A stretch of DNA of 64,000 nt from Evansella sp. AB-P1 (GTDB lineage: Bacteria > Bacillota > Bacilli > Bacillales > Salisediminibacteriaceae), in assembly GCF_029688925.1 (NCBI RefSeq), contig NZ_JARUKY010000013.1:62001-126000 (forward strand), given 5' to 3'. This document shows, piece by piece, positions 45,220-55,079 of this stretch. Both the position numbers and the translations under genes were made by a program. The notes below the pieces were generated by a model. That model was not told the DNA's origin. It saw nothing but the letters and a program-made list of their open reading frames with translations, and did no database searches. Numbering within the stretch: the stretch's first letter is position 1; the number at the start of each line of letters is the position of its first letter.

Positions 45220-46110
45220 ATGAAACTTCTAAAAGAAAAAAAAGTAATAGTAATTACATTTACATTATCTTTTACTATACTTATCCTTTTTTTACTAAAA
45301 CCTTTCTATTTTGAAAATAAAACAAGTGTAACAATGACCTATTTTCCTGAAGACGATCAAGTTTCTTTTTCTGAAAAATCTACTGAAATTCAATTGTTAG
45401 AATTAAAGGATGAAAATGAATATTTATTAGAATGGCGCTATCACTCAGTGACAGATAGCACCGTATTTTTCCGAAAGGACATTTCATTATTGTTTGAAAA
45501 TGGAAGTCTACTTGGGATAGAAACTGATAGCAAACAAAACACAGATAAATTAAATGGAGTTTCATCCATTCATGGAGAAGATAGCGGAAGACATGAGGCA
45601 ATAACGTACCACTTTGCAGAAATTCATTATCCAAATGATTTAATTAAAAGTAAGTTTTCTATAAGTTCAAATACGTTATATGTCATAGACTCATCCTTGT
45701 CACCCATCTTAACGTTTAGAGAAGCTAAAAATACTATGGAGAAAAGAAGCAAGGAACTCCTAGACTCCATTATCGATCAACAACTAACATACATTTGGGA
45801 AGGATTAATGGAAGAATTTCAAATAGATCAGCGTAATTATTACCTCATACCATTTAATAACATAGATTACTATGTAGATCAGCCACTACCTTCCTTTAGT
45901 AGAGAGAAATCAACTGAAATCATTGGAAAGCTTTGGGATGGTTTATATCGAACCTATATATCAGGTATCGATACGTTTAACGATTCAACTTATAGTCCAA
46001 TTGGAAGTTCAATTCCTCTCATTTTACTTCATAATGAAGGTGGACATTTAATTATTTTATTTGAAACAGCCGACGGGACAAAGCAGCAGTTATTACAGCA
46101 TATAGAATAA
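45220..46110 (+). CDS. Hypothetical membrane-anchored protein, 296 aa
   Basis: One membrane helix at about residues 9-26, then an extracytoplasmic alpha/beta domain rich in Ser, Asp and Tyr. AAGGAGAGAG is placed well before the ATG. Divergent from the germination gene and convergent with yqgP. No family recognised, no catalytic motif seen. Confidence 0.75.
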   Translation: MKLLKEKKVIVITFTLSFTILILFLLKPFYFENKTSVTMTYFPEDDQVSFSEKSTEIQLLELKDENEYLLEWRYHSVTDSTVFFRKDISLLFENGSLLGIETDSKQNTDKLNGVSSIHGEDSGRHEAITYHFAEIHYPNDLIKSKFSISSNTLYVIDSSLSPILTFREAKNTMEKRSKELLDSIIDQQLTYIWEGLMEEFQIDQRNYYLIPFNNIDYYVDQPLPSFSREKSTEIIGKLWDGLYRTYISGIDTFNDSTYSPIGSSIPLILLHNEGGHLIILFETADGTKQQLLQHIE

Positions 46111-46141
46111 CCGACCAATCTTTAGTTGATTAGTCGGTTTA
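46111..46141. terminator. Bidirectional terminator overlapping the yqgP 3' end
   Basis: ACCGACTAATC / GATTAGTCGGT-type stem, with TTTAATTCTTCTTTT to the right. It serves the 296-aa gene and overlaps the last yqgP codons. Confidence 0.8.
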
Positions 46142-47696
46142 ATTCTTCTTTTAAACTTTCATAGCTACTATTACCTGGTTCTATCCTCAGCGCTTCCTGT
46201 AACTGATTCAAGGCATCCCTATAGCGGCCTTGTTCATAATATATAAGGGCTAAATTATAATGGGCCTGATGAAATTTGGGATCTCTTTCCACCGTTATTA
46301 ATAAGTTCTCTTCCGCTTCATTTAATTTGTTTTCGTGCGCTTGAATATAGGCCATATAAAAATATGCTTCCGTTAAAACAGGCTCAGTTAGCTGCTCATC
46401 CACCTTTAGAATTTTTTCGAAATATTGCTTTGCTTCTTGAATCTGTTCATTATGCACCTGTTCCTCACCAATCTGAAAATAGATGATGTACGATTGACTT
46501 GTTAATTCTTTTGAATAGCCATAATAAAGTAGGAAACAAACACTAACAAATACGATAAATAAACTGGAGATTTTAATTTTCAAACCCTTTTGCGATGGTA
46601 AACCAACAATAGCCGATGCCGCAAATCCACCAACTAATCCACCAATATGTGCTCCATTATCAATCATTGGCACCATAAATCCAAAGGCTAGATTAATTAT
46701 TAAAATGACAATCACATTCATTCCCATTGTCCTGAAAAAAAGCCGACGATGAATCAATCCAAAGTAGAGTAAAGCACCAAAGCATCCGAAAATAGCACCA
46801 CTTGCACCCGCTGATACCTGCTCATTAAAAACAAAGCTTGCAACGGAACCAATAAAACCAGCTAAAAAGTAAATCATTAAAAAACGCAAGGAACCAAATA
46901 TTCTTTCAACTGCTCCGCCCAAATAAAACAGTGCTAAGGAATTCATTAATAAATGAAAAATACCAATATGTAAGAACATTGCAGTAAAAAAGCGCCACCA
47001 TTCACCTTCATGTATAAGAGGATTAAATTTTGCACCGTAATGAATTAACGACTCAATACTCGTAGTCGAAGCCTTTAATTCAATAAAAATAAAGATGGCT
47101 AAAATAATAGGCAATAACATGTATGTTACAAACGGTCTTCCATAAAAGAAAAGCTTTTTTTCTTGTTCATTTCGATTTTCAGAAGCTTGCTGAACAGAAT
47201 ATTTTAATGATTGTATGGATGGTTCTACGTCATGTATATCATCTAATGAAATATAGGTAGGCATTTCATTAAGTCCCCATTCCGTTGCTAACGGAAATAG
47301 CATTTGGTCCAACTGGTCATAGGGGATTAATATCGTTCTCTGTTGCTGTATTCCACCAGCAGTCAGTGGAAGGGCTTGATCAACAATATGGTCATAGCTA
47401 TCTACCGGTTCAAATTGCGTTATAATTAGGTTCACAAAATTAGCTGACCGAAGACCTAATCTTTTCTTCAGCAATTTAGAACGTTCGTAAGTTTGAACAA
47501 GATCACTTTTCAAATCCCTTGCCCAATCAAAATCCTTTTGGGCTATTCGGATTACTTGATACGGTTCTTTACGATCATCTTCTATCCATACTTCCTCTCC
47601 ATCATCATTTATGTAAATGACTCTCATACCCTCTTTGTTAATAAGATGATAGATGGTTTCCCAGTACCTTAGAATTACATTCAATTTATTCAACAA
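46122..47696 (-). CDS. yqgP: Rhomboid intramembrane serine protease with TPR tail (YqgP/GlpG type)
   Basis: 524 aa. An N-terminal cytosolic domain (about 1-185), then six to seven membrane helices carrying the catalytic Ser in GASGAIFG, the His in GAHIGGLVGG and the WWRFFTAMFLHIG loop, and a C-terminal TPR region (about 400-520) with repeated YFYMAYIQAHENKLNEAEE-like units. B. subtilis YqgP cleaves the Mg transporter MgtE with FtsH; the same role is plausible here. Confidence 0.95.
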   Translation of the reverse strand: MLNKLNVILRYWETIYHLINKEGMRVIYINDDGEEVWIEDDRKEPYQVIRIAQKDFDWARDLKSDLVQTYERSKLLKKRLGLRSANFVNLIITQFEPVDSYDHIVDQALPLTAGGIQQQRTILIPYDQLDQMLFPLATEWGLNEMPTYISLDDIHDVEPSIQSLKYSVQQASENRNEQEKKLFFYGRPFVTYMLLPIILAIFIFIELKASTTSIESLIHYGAKFNPLIHEGEWWRFFTAMFLHIGIFHLLMNSLALFYLGGAVERIFGSLRFLMIYFLAGFIGSVASFVFNEQVSAGASGAIFGCFGALLYFGLIHRRLFFRTMGMNVIVILIINLAFGFMVPMIDNGAHIGGLVGGFAASAIVGLPSQKGLKIKISSLFIVFVSVCFLLYYGYSKELTSQSYIIYFQIGEEQVHNEQIQEAKQYFEKILKVDEQLTEPVLTEAYFYMAYIQAHENKLNEAEENLLITVERDPKFHQAHYNLALIYYEQGRYRDALNQLQEALRIEPGNSSYESLKEELNRLIN

Positions 47697-47732
47697 TTCA
47701 CCTCCTCCAATGCAAAAACTAGACGATTACTC

Positions 47733-48461
47733 CTAAATTGAAAGAAAATAACTCGTTACCTCTTCAAGTGTATGAAACTCTCCTAATGGTTTATGATTTG
47801 TATTTCTCTTCTCGTTCCTAGTATTTAAAAATATAGAATCCCAGCCTGCATCCATCGCACCTACTACATCATGTTTCCAAGAATCACCAATATAAAGAAG
47901 TTCCTTTGAATGAAGCTGAAGTCTTTTTTGTAAGCAATTAAAAATTTCCTTTTCAGGCTTTTCATATCCTACATCTTCCGAAATAATGATGTTATTTTTT
48001 TGAATCCATTTATTCAACTTTAAACGTTCAATTTTTCCACATTGAGTTTTTCTAGTCCCATTTGTAATAATGGCTAAAATAATTTTCTTATTTTTTAATA
48101 ATGATAGTAATTCGTACAAGCCTGAATATGGTTCACTATAGTCATCAACACATTCTTCATAATTATTGTGAAAAAAATCAGCTATATGATCTCCATACGG
48201 TAAGCCTAATGATTTCATTGTTTCATTAAAACGGATTCTACGATATTCTCTTTTCGTAAGACCCTTTTCTTCAATTAGATACCAGTACTTATCACTGTTT
48301 ATTTTAAATAATGAAAAAAATGTTTCTGTAGAAACAATAGGTTTAGACTGACAAAATTTATTTAAATACAATATATAGCAATGTTTGATAGCTTTTTTAA
48401 AAGCAAGTTCATGACTAAAAAGTGTATTATCTAAGTCGAAGCCTACTCCCTGCCATTTCAT
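47733..48461 (-). CDS. HAD-superfamily hydrolase
   Basis: 242 aa. Motif I GFDLDNTLF, motif II AIITNGT, Lys in GYEKPEKEIF and motif IV GDSWKHDVVGA are intact, so a functional phosphatase, likely on a nucleotide or sugar phosphate (YjjG/YfnB-like). ATG chosen with GAGGTG upstream; the preceding GTG is an alternative. Confidence 0.9.
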   Translation of the reverse strand: MKWQGVGFDLDNTLFSHELAFKKAIKHCYILYLNKFCQSKPIVSTETFFSLFKINSDKYWYLIEEKGLTKREYRRIRFNETMKSLGLPYGDHIADFFHNNYEECVDDYSEPYSGLYELLSLLKNKKIILAIITNGTRKTQCGKIERLKLNKWIQKNNIIISEDVGYEKPEKEIFNCLQKRLQLHSKELLYIGDSWKHDVVGAMDAGWDSIFLNTRNEKRNTNHKPLGEFHTLEEVTSYFLSI

Positions 48462-48591
48462 CACAATATTCACCTCACTTTTTATTATAGCAAGTTAACC
48501 ATGTTTTTTCGATTTATGAGATTCTTTTACAAAAATTCGAACGTATGTATGAATCGATAAGGTTTAAACATCTCCCAAGCTAGGTAAACAA

Positions 48592-48642
48592 AAAAACTAA
48601 AGCGTAAGCTAGGTGGTACCTAGCTTGAGCCTTAGTTTTCTT
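48592..48642. terminator. Strong hairpin, probable terminator
   Basis: AAACTAAAGC.TAAGCTAGGT / ACCTAGCTTGAGCCTTAGTTT, one of the longest stems in the window, with TTTTCTT after it. Confidence 0.8.
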
Positions 48643-48658
48643 AATTTCAACTTAAAAT

Positions 48659-48979
48659 AGTCTACCCTGAATATAAGTGTTATCGAACTTAGCAGTATTA
48701 ACACTAAAGGTTAAGTTAATCATTCGTTACATCCCACTTCGCTTTCACCACAAGGGTATAAGTGCGACATCTGCTCTGCTTCACTTCGTTTGCAATCGCA
48801 GTGTCTTCTTTACCGTGGGCAACGCCTCAGCCTCCACACTTCGCACTACCGTGCCAAATTGTCGGGTCTTCACCTGTTGCTTTTCCCACTGGAGTCTCGT
48901 GGGATTCCACTCATTCCAATTGGATTAAATTATTTTCATCCCCCATGGTGGAAGTTTGCTTGCATGAGAGGTCTACCCT
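48659..48979 (+). repeat. Modular dispersed repeat, long-core copy 2 (family A)
   Basis: Starts TCTACCCTGAATATAAG and ends CCCCCATGGTGGAAG then CTTGCATGAGAGG; internal core has CATCCCACTTCGCTTTC, GGCAACGCCTCAGCCTCC and GGAGTCTCGTGGGATTCC. Near reverse complement of 11521-11835. Overlapping short ORFs on the plus strand are repeat shadows. Confidence 0.85.
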
Positions 48980-49005
48980 GAAAAAAGTTTGTAGATATAT
49001 ATAAA

Positions 49006-49182
49006 TTATCGAAGCATCTGGTACATCATTTTCTGTCTAATTGCTGGAATTCTCATAACTAATGCAACCGATAAACGACGAAGCCACCTTTTTGATAAAA
49101 ATGCGTTTATCACGCGGTACCTTTTGCTAAATAAGCTCATAACTCCAAACATAATACCAATAAAAAGTAACATACGTTGCAT
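49006..49182 (-). CDS. Hypothetical small protein, YqgO-like by position
   Basis: 58 aa, one N-terminal membrane helix then a basic amphipathic stretch SKRWLRRLSVALVMRIPAIR. AAGGAGG lies seven bases before the ATG. Position between yqgP and yqgN corresponds to yqgO in B. subtilis; sequence homology is not certain. Confidence 0.65.
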   Translation of the reverse strand: MQRMLLFIGIMFGVMSLFSKRYRVINAFLSKRWLRRLSVALVMRIPAIRQKMMYQMLR

Positions 49183-49274
49183 GTTCATTCCTCCTTTTTA
49201 TCGTTAGCTTGAGTTAATTTTCATTAAATTATGCTTTTGTTTTTAGGAATGTATTTGTATATCATGAATACATT

Positions 49275-50240
<966 letters not shown>

Positions 50241-50448
50241 TCATTTCCACCTTTCGTTTAATTTATTTTTCCATTATTACGACTAAATTATTTTATTATC
50301 TGATCATTCTTTTAGCTCAGATTTATTGGTTATTACTGGAAATATTATTCTAATTGTCTTGATGGTCTCTGAACAAACTCCAATACCTCAACATCCTTAA
50401 AACACTAATCCAATGAACCATGTAATGTCCCGACAGTAAATATTACTA

Positions 50449-51012
50449 TCATGTATTAATTGTCCTTTTCTCTGTTATAAGTTTGTGAACTGGTACGTCA
50501 TAATCTTCATAAGGTATTTCTTTAAGTAGCTGACACTCATAAAGTAAAGAACAAGTGGGAATCCTTTTCCCTTCTAAAAATCGATCAAAATAGCCTCCAC
50601 CATACCCAATGCGATAGCCTTCTTTATTAAACACGATACCTGGCACTATTAATAAATCAATTTCCTCAGATTTGTACATAACAGATTTATCAGGATTTGG
50701 TTCCTTTAAACCATAAAAAGTTTCTTCCAGCATATCAAAGGATTCTATCTTATAAAAACATAATTTTTTTTCATTTGGGATACACTTCGGTACAACAACT
50801 GCCTTCCCATCAGACCATGCATTTGTAATAATTTCGTATGTATCTATTTCATCTCCAATAGAAACAGTAACTCCTACTACAGATGCCTCCTTCCACTGTT
50901 CTTCACTAAAAAGATTATGGTGGATTTTATTATCTTTCTTTCTTTTTTCATTTATGTCCATCTGTTTCATTAAAAGTTTTATCTTCTTACGTAAATCACT
51001 TTTGTTAAACAC
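50449..51012 (-). CDS. yqgN: 5-formyltetrahydrofolate cyclo-ligase (YqgN)
   Basis: 187 aa. ATP-dependent conversion of 5-formyl-THF to 5,10-methenyl-THF, which returns a storage folate to the C1 pool and links functionally to the glycine cleavage genes. Conserved RIGYGGGYFDRFL and LIVPGIVFNKEGYR. SD GGGAGAG upstream. Between ldh and rpmG. Confidence 0.93.
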   Translation of the reverse strand: MFNKSDLRKKIKLLMKQMDINEKRKKDNKIHHNLFSEEQWKEASVVGVTVSIGDEIDTYEIITNAWSDGKAVVVPKCIPNEKKLCFYKIESFDMLEETFYGLKEPNPDKSVMYKSEEIDLLIVPGIVFNKEGYRIGYGGGYFDRFLEGKRIPTCSLLYECQLLKEIPYEDYDVPVHKLITEKRTINT

Positions 51013-51099
51013 TTTTCTCTCCCCTAACTAGACCATTCTTACCATCTATTAATGAAGGAAACTTACCTGTCATCTATTCTACTACAATTAAATTAAAAT

Positions 51100-51152
51100 A
51101 AAAAAAGAGTGACAAAATTACTTTAATAAAAGAAATTTTTGTCACTCTCATT
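51100..51152 (-). terminator. Terminator of rpmG
   Basis: GAGTGACAAAAATTTC / GTAATTTTGTCACTC hairpin on the minus strand followed by a T run. Confidence 0.85.
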
Positions 51153-51157
51153 TTATA

Positions 51158-51307
51158 TTACTTCGTTTCACGGTGTAACGTATGACGGCCTAATCTTGGG
51201 CTATATTTCTTAAGCTCAAGACGGTCCGGGTTTTGACGTTTATTTTTAGTAGTGATGTAGTTACGATCGCCAGTCTCAGTGCAAGCTAAAGTTACTTGTA
51301 CGCGCAT
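51158..51307 (-). CDS. rpmG: 50S ribosomal protein L33 (bL33), zinc-free type
   Basis: 49 aa, [19 protein letters not shown] ... [10 protein letters not shown]. Only one Cys remains (CTET, and KKYSPR), so the two CxxC zinc pairs are absent: this is the C-minus form. Such paralogs are often Zur-regulated in other bacteria (known), but I see no Zur box here. GGAGGGAG precedes the ATG. Confidence 0.95.
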   Translation of the reverse strand: MRVQVTLACTETGDRNYITTKNKRQNPDRLELKKYSPRLGRHTLHRETK

Positions 51308-51411
51308 GTTTTCTCCCTCCAAATCTCTAAACTAATTCATACCTTAAAATAATAGCAAAATTTCGTGATACTTTCAAGAGGAAGAAAAATTAACCATCAT
51401 ATTTAATTTCA

Positions 51412-51996
51412 CTACTTCCCTGACAATAACTCATGATATTGGGAATGAAGCTCCTCTAATTCTGAAAGCTTATGACTTAAAAATTCCCATTCATACAAAA
51501 AACTTGAGGACTTCTTTTGCAGATGCATTTGGAATTCTAGTCCCCAACCATTACTTTTTTTCGTTAATGGTTGAAAATGTAATGGGTGTCCTTCTCCCCA
51601 CTCATTAACGTTAATTTTCACCGTACTAAATTGCTCTCCTGTGCCATATTCACTTATTCCACCGAACAAACGATATCTACTTCCGTCATAAGCAACGAGT
51701 GCATCTTTACTAGGCGAGTAATACACTAAAGGGGAATCGTAGTTTTTCATTAATTCATATTTAATAAGGATAGAAATTGATAAAGGTTCGTAAGTGTTAT
51801 TATAAACTACTAGTTTATTTAATCTCCTACCAGCAGATTTCATAGGTAAATTAATCCACTTCCAAGAAAAGGAGTGTTCTGTCCCCTCATGAAAGTGATC
51901 AAATTGCATAGGGTCTAAAACAACAGAAATATTATTATTCGTTTTAAAAGCATAATTTTTCGAGTAATCAACAGATTGCTGTGGTATAACTGACAA
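51412..51996 (-). CDS. Hypothetical protein, 194 aa
   Basis: Beta-rich soluble protein with WINLPMKSAGRRLNKLVVYNN and a helical tail. TTG start (MSVIPQQS), preceded by TTGGAGGG; the longer frame begins before that SD. Family not recognised. It lies just downstream in order of rpmG but is a separate unit. Confidence 0.7.
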   Translation of the reverse strand: MSVIPQQSVDYSKNYAFKTNNNISVVLDPMQFDHFHEGTEHSFSWKWINLPMKSAGRRLNKLVVYNNTYEPLSISILIKYELMKNYDSPLVYYSPSKDALVAYDGSRYRLFGGISEYGTGEQFSTVKINVNEWGEGHPLHFQPLTKKSNGWGLEFQMHLQKKSSSFLYEWEFLSHKLSELEELHSQYHELLSGK

Positions 51997-52434
51997 AATA
52001 ATCCCTCCAAATGAATAGTTTTTCTCCACCTGTACTATTTAAGCTAGTAAGCTTGTCTCCTAGCTAACGTCCACTTGTTAACATAAAGTGTATTCATTAT
52101 CATTTCGGTTCCTCTTCAGGTACAAATAGGTTTAATTTAATCTTACCGATAGTAACGCCCTTCAACAAGAAGGTATTTTTGTCACTAAATGTCATATCCA
52201 TTTAGATCAGTAATTCAACATACAAAAAAATAATTTTAATTCGTTCATTCATTTTACAGAAAAGATTTCTCAACAAGTTTCTTTACCATTCTTGGTAATT
52301 TTTTTTAGTTTTTCGTTTTAAATCGCATATTTACGACAACCTTTGGTTTTGATCATCTAGTAAGACATTATTTTTTATGATATAACTAATAAGGTCGACA
52401 TCGGTATATAGAATTGATTAACGGAGGAATTTTT
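51997..52434. other. 438-base intergenic region
   Basis: AT-rich region between divergent genes; I see no ORF, RNA gene or repeat. Confidence 0.5.
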
Positions 52435-52761
52435 ATGGAATTTACGATAATAACATTATTTTGTATTTCAATTCTTCTTTTTTTAGTATCCATTTTTCAA
52501 AAAGATCGGACAAAAGAAGTTGAGAAGCAAGTGGAAAATTTATCAATACAATTAATGCAAGAAATGTATCAATTAAAAAAACAAGTTTCCATAATAGAAG
52601 AAGAAACATTTATTTCTTCGGGAAACACAAGAAGAAACTCTCATGAACAATTAACGAGAGATGATGTTCTTTCCATGTATGAAGATGGTTATTCCATACA
52701 GGATATTTCTGATATTACTAATAGAAGTGAAGAGGAAATAGAAGATATATTAGGCAATTAA
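52435..52761 (+). CDS. Hypothetical membrane-anchored protein with C-terminal HTH-like segment
   Basis: 108 aa. N-terminal membrane helix (about 4-20), a coiled-coil-like middle (QVENLSIQLMQEMYQLKKQV) and a C-terminal LTRDDVLSMYEDGYSIQDISD motif resembling a short helix-turn-helix. ACGGAGG precedes the ATG. Co-directional with the next gene, about 75 bases ahead. Confidence 0.7.
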   Translation: MEFTIITLFCISILLFLVSIFQKDRTKEVEKQVENLSIQLMQEMYQLKKQVSIIEEETFISSGNTRRNSHEQLTRDDVLSMYEDGYSIQDISDITNRSEEEIEDILGN

Positions 52762-52836
52762 ACATTACCTCACCCACATGTTTTTACTATGTCATTTTTT
52801 ATACGTGAGTAATAGATAGCCTATTGAAAGAGAGGA

Positions 52837-53379
52837 TTGAAAAAATTGTCGTTAAAATATCAATTTAAAGGAGTTGCTATAGGAATATTTATTGCAACGG
52901 CTACTTTAGCTGTGGGGTATTATTCTTCAACTCCAGATAATAATAAGATAGCTGAGGCTGAAAACATATCTACAGAGGATGCTATTAAACATTTAGAAAA
53001 TGAACATTACTTTATTATGGCAGAAAACGAATTCATTGAATTAAATGAGAAATTAACAAGATTGGAAACAGAGTTACAACGACTAGAAGAAGAGGTGGAA
53101 CATGAAGATGAATTAGATGATTCACCTACTAATGATGAACAAGCTATTGAAGTAGAGGACGAAGAATTAGTCCATGAGGCAGTTCTCGTCATTGAGGCTG
53201 GAATGACATCAAGACATATTGCTATAGAGCTAGAAAGATTAAATATCATCGACGACGTGCATCAGTTTGAATCTTATGTCTTAGAACGAGATATTGATCG
53301 AAACCTCCGTATGGGGGAATATGATTTAAATAGTACTATGACAACAGCTGAAATTGTATCTGTCATAAGTAATCCTTAA
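52837..53379 (+). CDS. Short YceG/MltG-related membrane protein, LysM-like domain only
   Basis: 180 aa, TTG start (AGAGAGGA upstream). Membrane helix at about 11-28, an acidic coiled-coil middle (LNEKLTRLETELQRLEEEVE), and a C-terminal domain LVIEAGMTSRHIAIELERLN ... RMGEYDLNSTMTTAEIVSVI that matches the first, LysM-like part of MltG. The catalytic transglycosylase domain with its conserved Glu is missing, so it is unlikely to be an enzyme. Confidence 0.75.
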   Translation: MKKLSLKYQFKGVAIGIFIATATLAVGYYSSTPDNNKIAEAENISTEDAIKHLENEHYFIMAENEFIELNEKLTRLETELQRLEEEVEHEDELDDSPTNDEQAIEVEDEELVHEAVLVIEAGMTSRHIAIELERLNIIDDVHQFESYVLERDIDRNLRMGEYDLNSTMTTAEIVSVISNP

Positions 53380-53465
53380 ACAAATTATTTGTCTTCGAGC
53401 CGATGGCGCTTGAAGTAAGGCGATTTATTTGTCCAAATGAGGGAATGTTATAAATTCCTAAAAAA

Positions 53466-53745
53466 TAAAAAAAGCCCATATTATATAACAGGTTTACTTG
53501 TGAGGTGCAAACAAGCCATTCGCAAGCAAAATCACATGCGATTTCACAGCAGAAATCACATGTGATTTTTTGTTGTTATATCAGTGTTTTATCGTTAAAT
53601 AGATATGAAATCACAAAGTAATTCACAGCTCTATTCATATAGGTGGAAATTAATATTTCCTTCTTGTGAATTCGATGTGATTTGCCTTGTGAATCCTAAT
53701 GTTAAAAGAGAAGATTTGGGTATTTATGTTAAAATAGAAGACAGG
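53466..53745 (+). repeat. Dispersed repeat family B, copy 3 (full length)
   Basis: Begins with an A run and hairpin, then TTTACTTGTGAGGTGCAAA, GCAAAATCACATGCGATTT, AAATCACATGTGATTTTTT, and ends near CCTAATGTTAAAAG. Reverse complement of 21080-21340 over most of its length. Confidence 0.85.
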
Positions 53746-53782
53746 TATAAACAGCTTTTGTGAAGTAATGTACTTAAACAAA

Positions 53783-53822
53783 CGGAAGCGTTTCTGCAAC
53801 AAGTACAGATACGCTTTTTTTA
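53783..53822 (+). terminator. Terminator-like hairpin with no gene immediately before it
   Basis: AAGCGTTTCTG / CAGATACGCTT stem and TTTTTTT. The nearest plus-strand stop is 400 bases upstream, so it either protects the downstream lipoprotein gene or ends an unseen short RNA; no consensus promoter was found. Confidence 0.55.
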
Positions 53823-54124
53823 CATTTTCACCCCAAATAATAGGGGATTAGTGTTAACATTGATATAGAGTATAGAAGATAATGAAGTATTGGGAGGAGA
53901 CTTTTTATAATTTTTAATGTATATATTTACAAATATGTTATTTTACCAGTAGAAGATAAATGTACTGAATATATATTAAGGTTAAAAATATTCTTACTAG
54001 TGAAAAGGGCTTACAAATTTAAAACTATCGAAGAATTTAATAGTCTCTACGTTAAATTTATTATGTAAAACTCTAATTTTACATAATTGTTATATATTTA
54101 AAAATATTTTTAGGAGAGGTATTA

Positions 54125-54505
54125 GTGAAAAAAATATTATTTTTCATAACTTTATTTTTAATTTTAGTTGGTTGTGGTGAAACAACGCCAACCGGTAATC
54201 ATTCTGATAGTTTTCACAAAACAGGTGTGATCATTTCAATTAGTGAAGCTAAAAATGGTATTTTTGTTGAAGATAAGAAAAACGGAAATAAAAATATAGA
54301 AGATTTTAACGATGAAGATTGGAGCAATGTGATGAATTATAGTTTTAAAGAAACAACTGTTATTGAGAATGAGAATGGGGATACATTATCAATAAACGAT
54401 TTAAAAGTGGGACAAAAAGTAGATGTTTGGACTTGGGATCATATAGATATTAATGATGGAATGCCATCATCTACTGCAGCATCAAGAGTAATTATAATCG
54501 ACTGA
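54125..54505 (+). CDS. DUF3221-like lipoprotein
   Basis: 126 aa, GTG start with TAGGAGAGG upstream. Signal peptide with lipobox LILVGC (Cys17), then a small beta-barrel domain FHKTGVIISISEAKNGIFVE ... LKVGQKVDVW resembling DUF3221/YobA. The frame stays open after its TGA for a further 32 codons (54506-54601) that look protein-like and end IYWD. Confidence 0.78.
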   Translation: MKKILFFITLFLILVGCGETTPTGNHSDSFHKTGVIISISEAKNGIFVEDKKNGNKNIEDFNDEDWSNVMNYSFKETTVIENENGDTLSINDLKVGQKVDVWTWDHIDINDGMPSSTAASRVIIID

Positions 54506-54621
54506 GCATCAATAAACGAAGGTGCTGAAAAGCCCATATATAAAGGACAGCCTCCTAAACCGGGAGAAGAGTTTAAGAAAGGCAATACGATATATTGGGA
54601 TTAAGAAGTGGAGGTGTTCAG

Positions 54622-54837
54622 GTGAGTGAAGATAAAGAAACTCCAGAAAGACGTAGAGAAAGATTAAGGCAAGAGGAATTAAACAGAAATCCAACTGGCA
54701 ATATGGGTGATGCTTTTAATAGAGCTAACAGCGGTGGTCTTGTGGATTTAGTTAACAGCTTAGGATGGAAAGGGACAGGGATACTTATCCTTGTAATCAT
54801 AATAGGATTTATCGTAGCATCATTTTTCTTCAACTAA
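54622..54837 (+). CDS. DUF6366 family small membrane protein
   Basis: 71 aa from GTG after GGAGGTG. A basic/acidic N-terminus TPERRRERLRQEELNRNPTG and one C-terminal helix. I recall the family from sequence pattern only. It follows the lipoprotein gene closely, likely co-transcribed. Confidence 0.7.
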   Translation: MSEDKETPERRRERLRQEELNRNPTGNMGDAFNRANSGGLVDLVNSLGWKGTGILILVIIIGFIVASFFFN

Positions 54838-54876
54838 AAAGGTCAACCAGAAATATTTAGCATTCTGGCTAACCTT
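54838..54876 (+). terminator. Terminator after the DUF6366 gene
   Basis: AAGGTCAACCAGAA / TTCTGGCTAACCTT imperfect stem right after the stop. Confidence 0.6.
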
Positions 54877-54957
54877 ATAATACGAATGGGTGCGTTAGTG
54901 AAAGAAGCAAATACAATCAAAGGACTTAGAGAATTGAACATCTCTAAGTCCTTTTTG

Positions 54958-55075
54958 TTGTGAATTATACTGTGAAATGCATTGTGAAAGTGATGTGATT
55001 TCTACTATTGCCTTGTGATTTCCTGTTTTGCACCTCTGAAGTAAACCCGTTAATGTTATATGGGGGTTTTTTTAT
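54958..55075 (-). repeat. Dispersed repeat family B, copy 4 (partial)
   Basis: Shares the terminal part GGTTTACTTCAGAGGTGCAA and TGTGATTT-rich words with the other copies. It abuts the pbpA 3' end. Confidence 0.65.
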
Positions 55076-55079
55076 TCTC

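Noticed and set aside
48677-49004. Overlapping 63-83 codon ORFs on the plus strand
   Set aside because: They lie within the family A long-core repeat; the inverted copy at 11521-11835 does not preserve the same frames.
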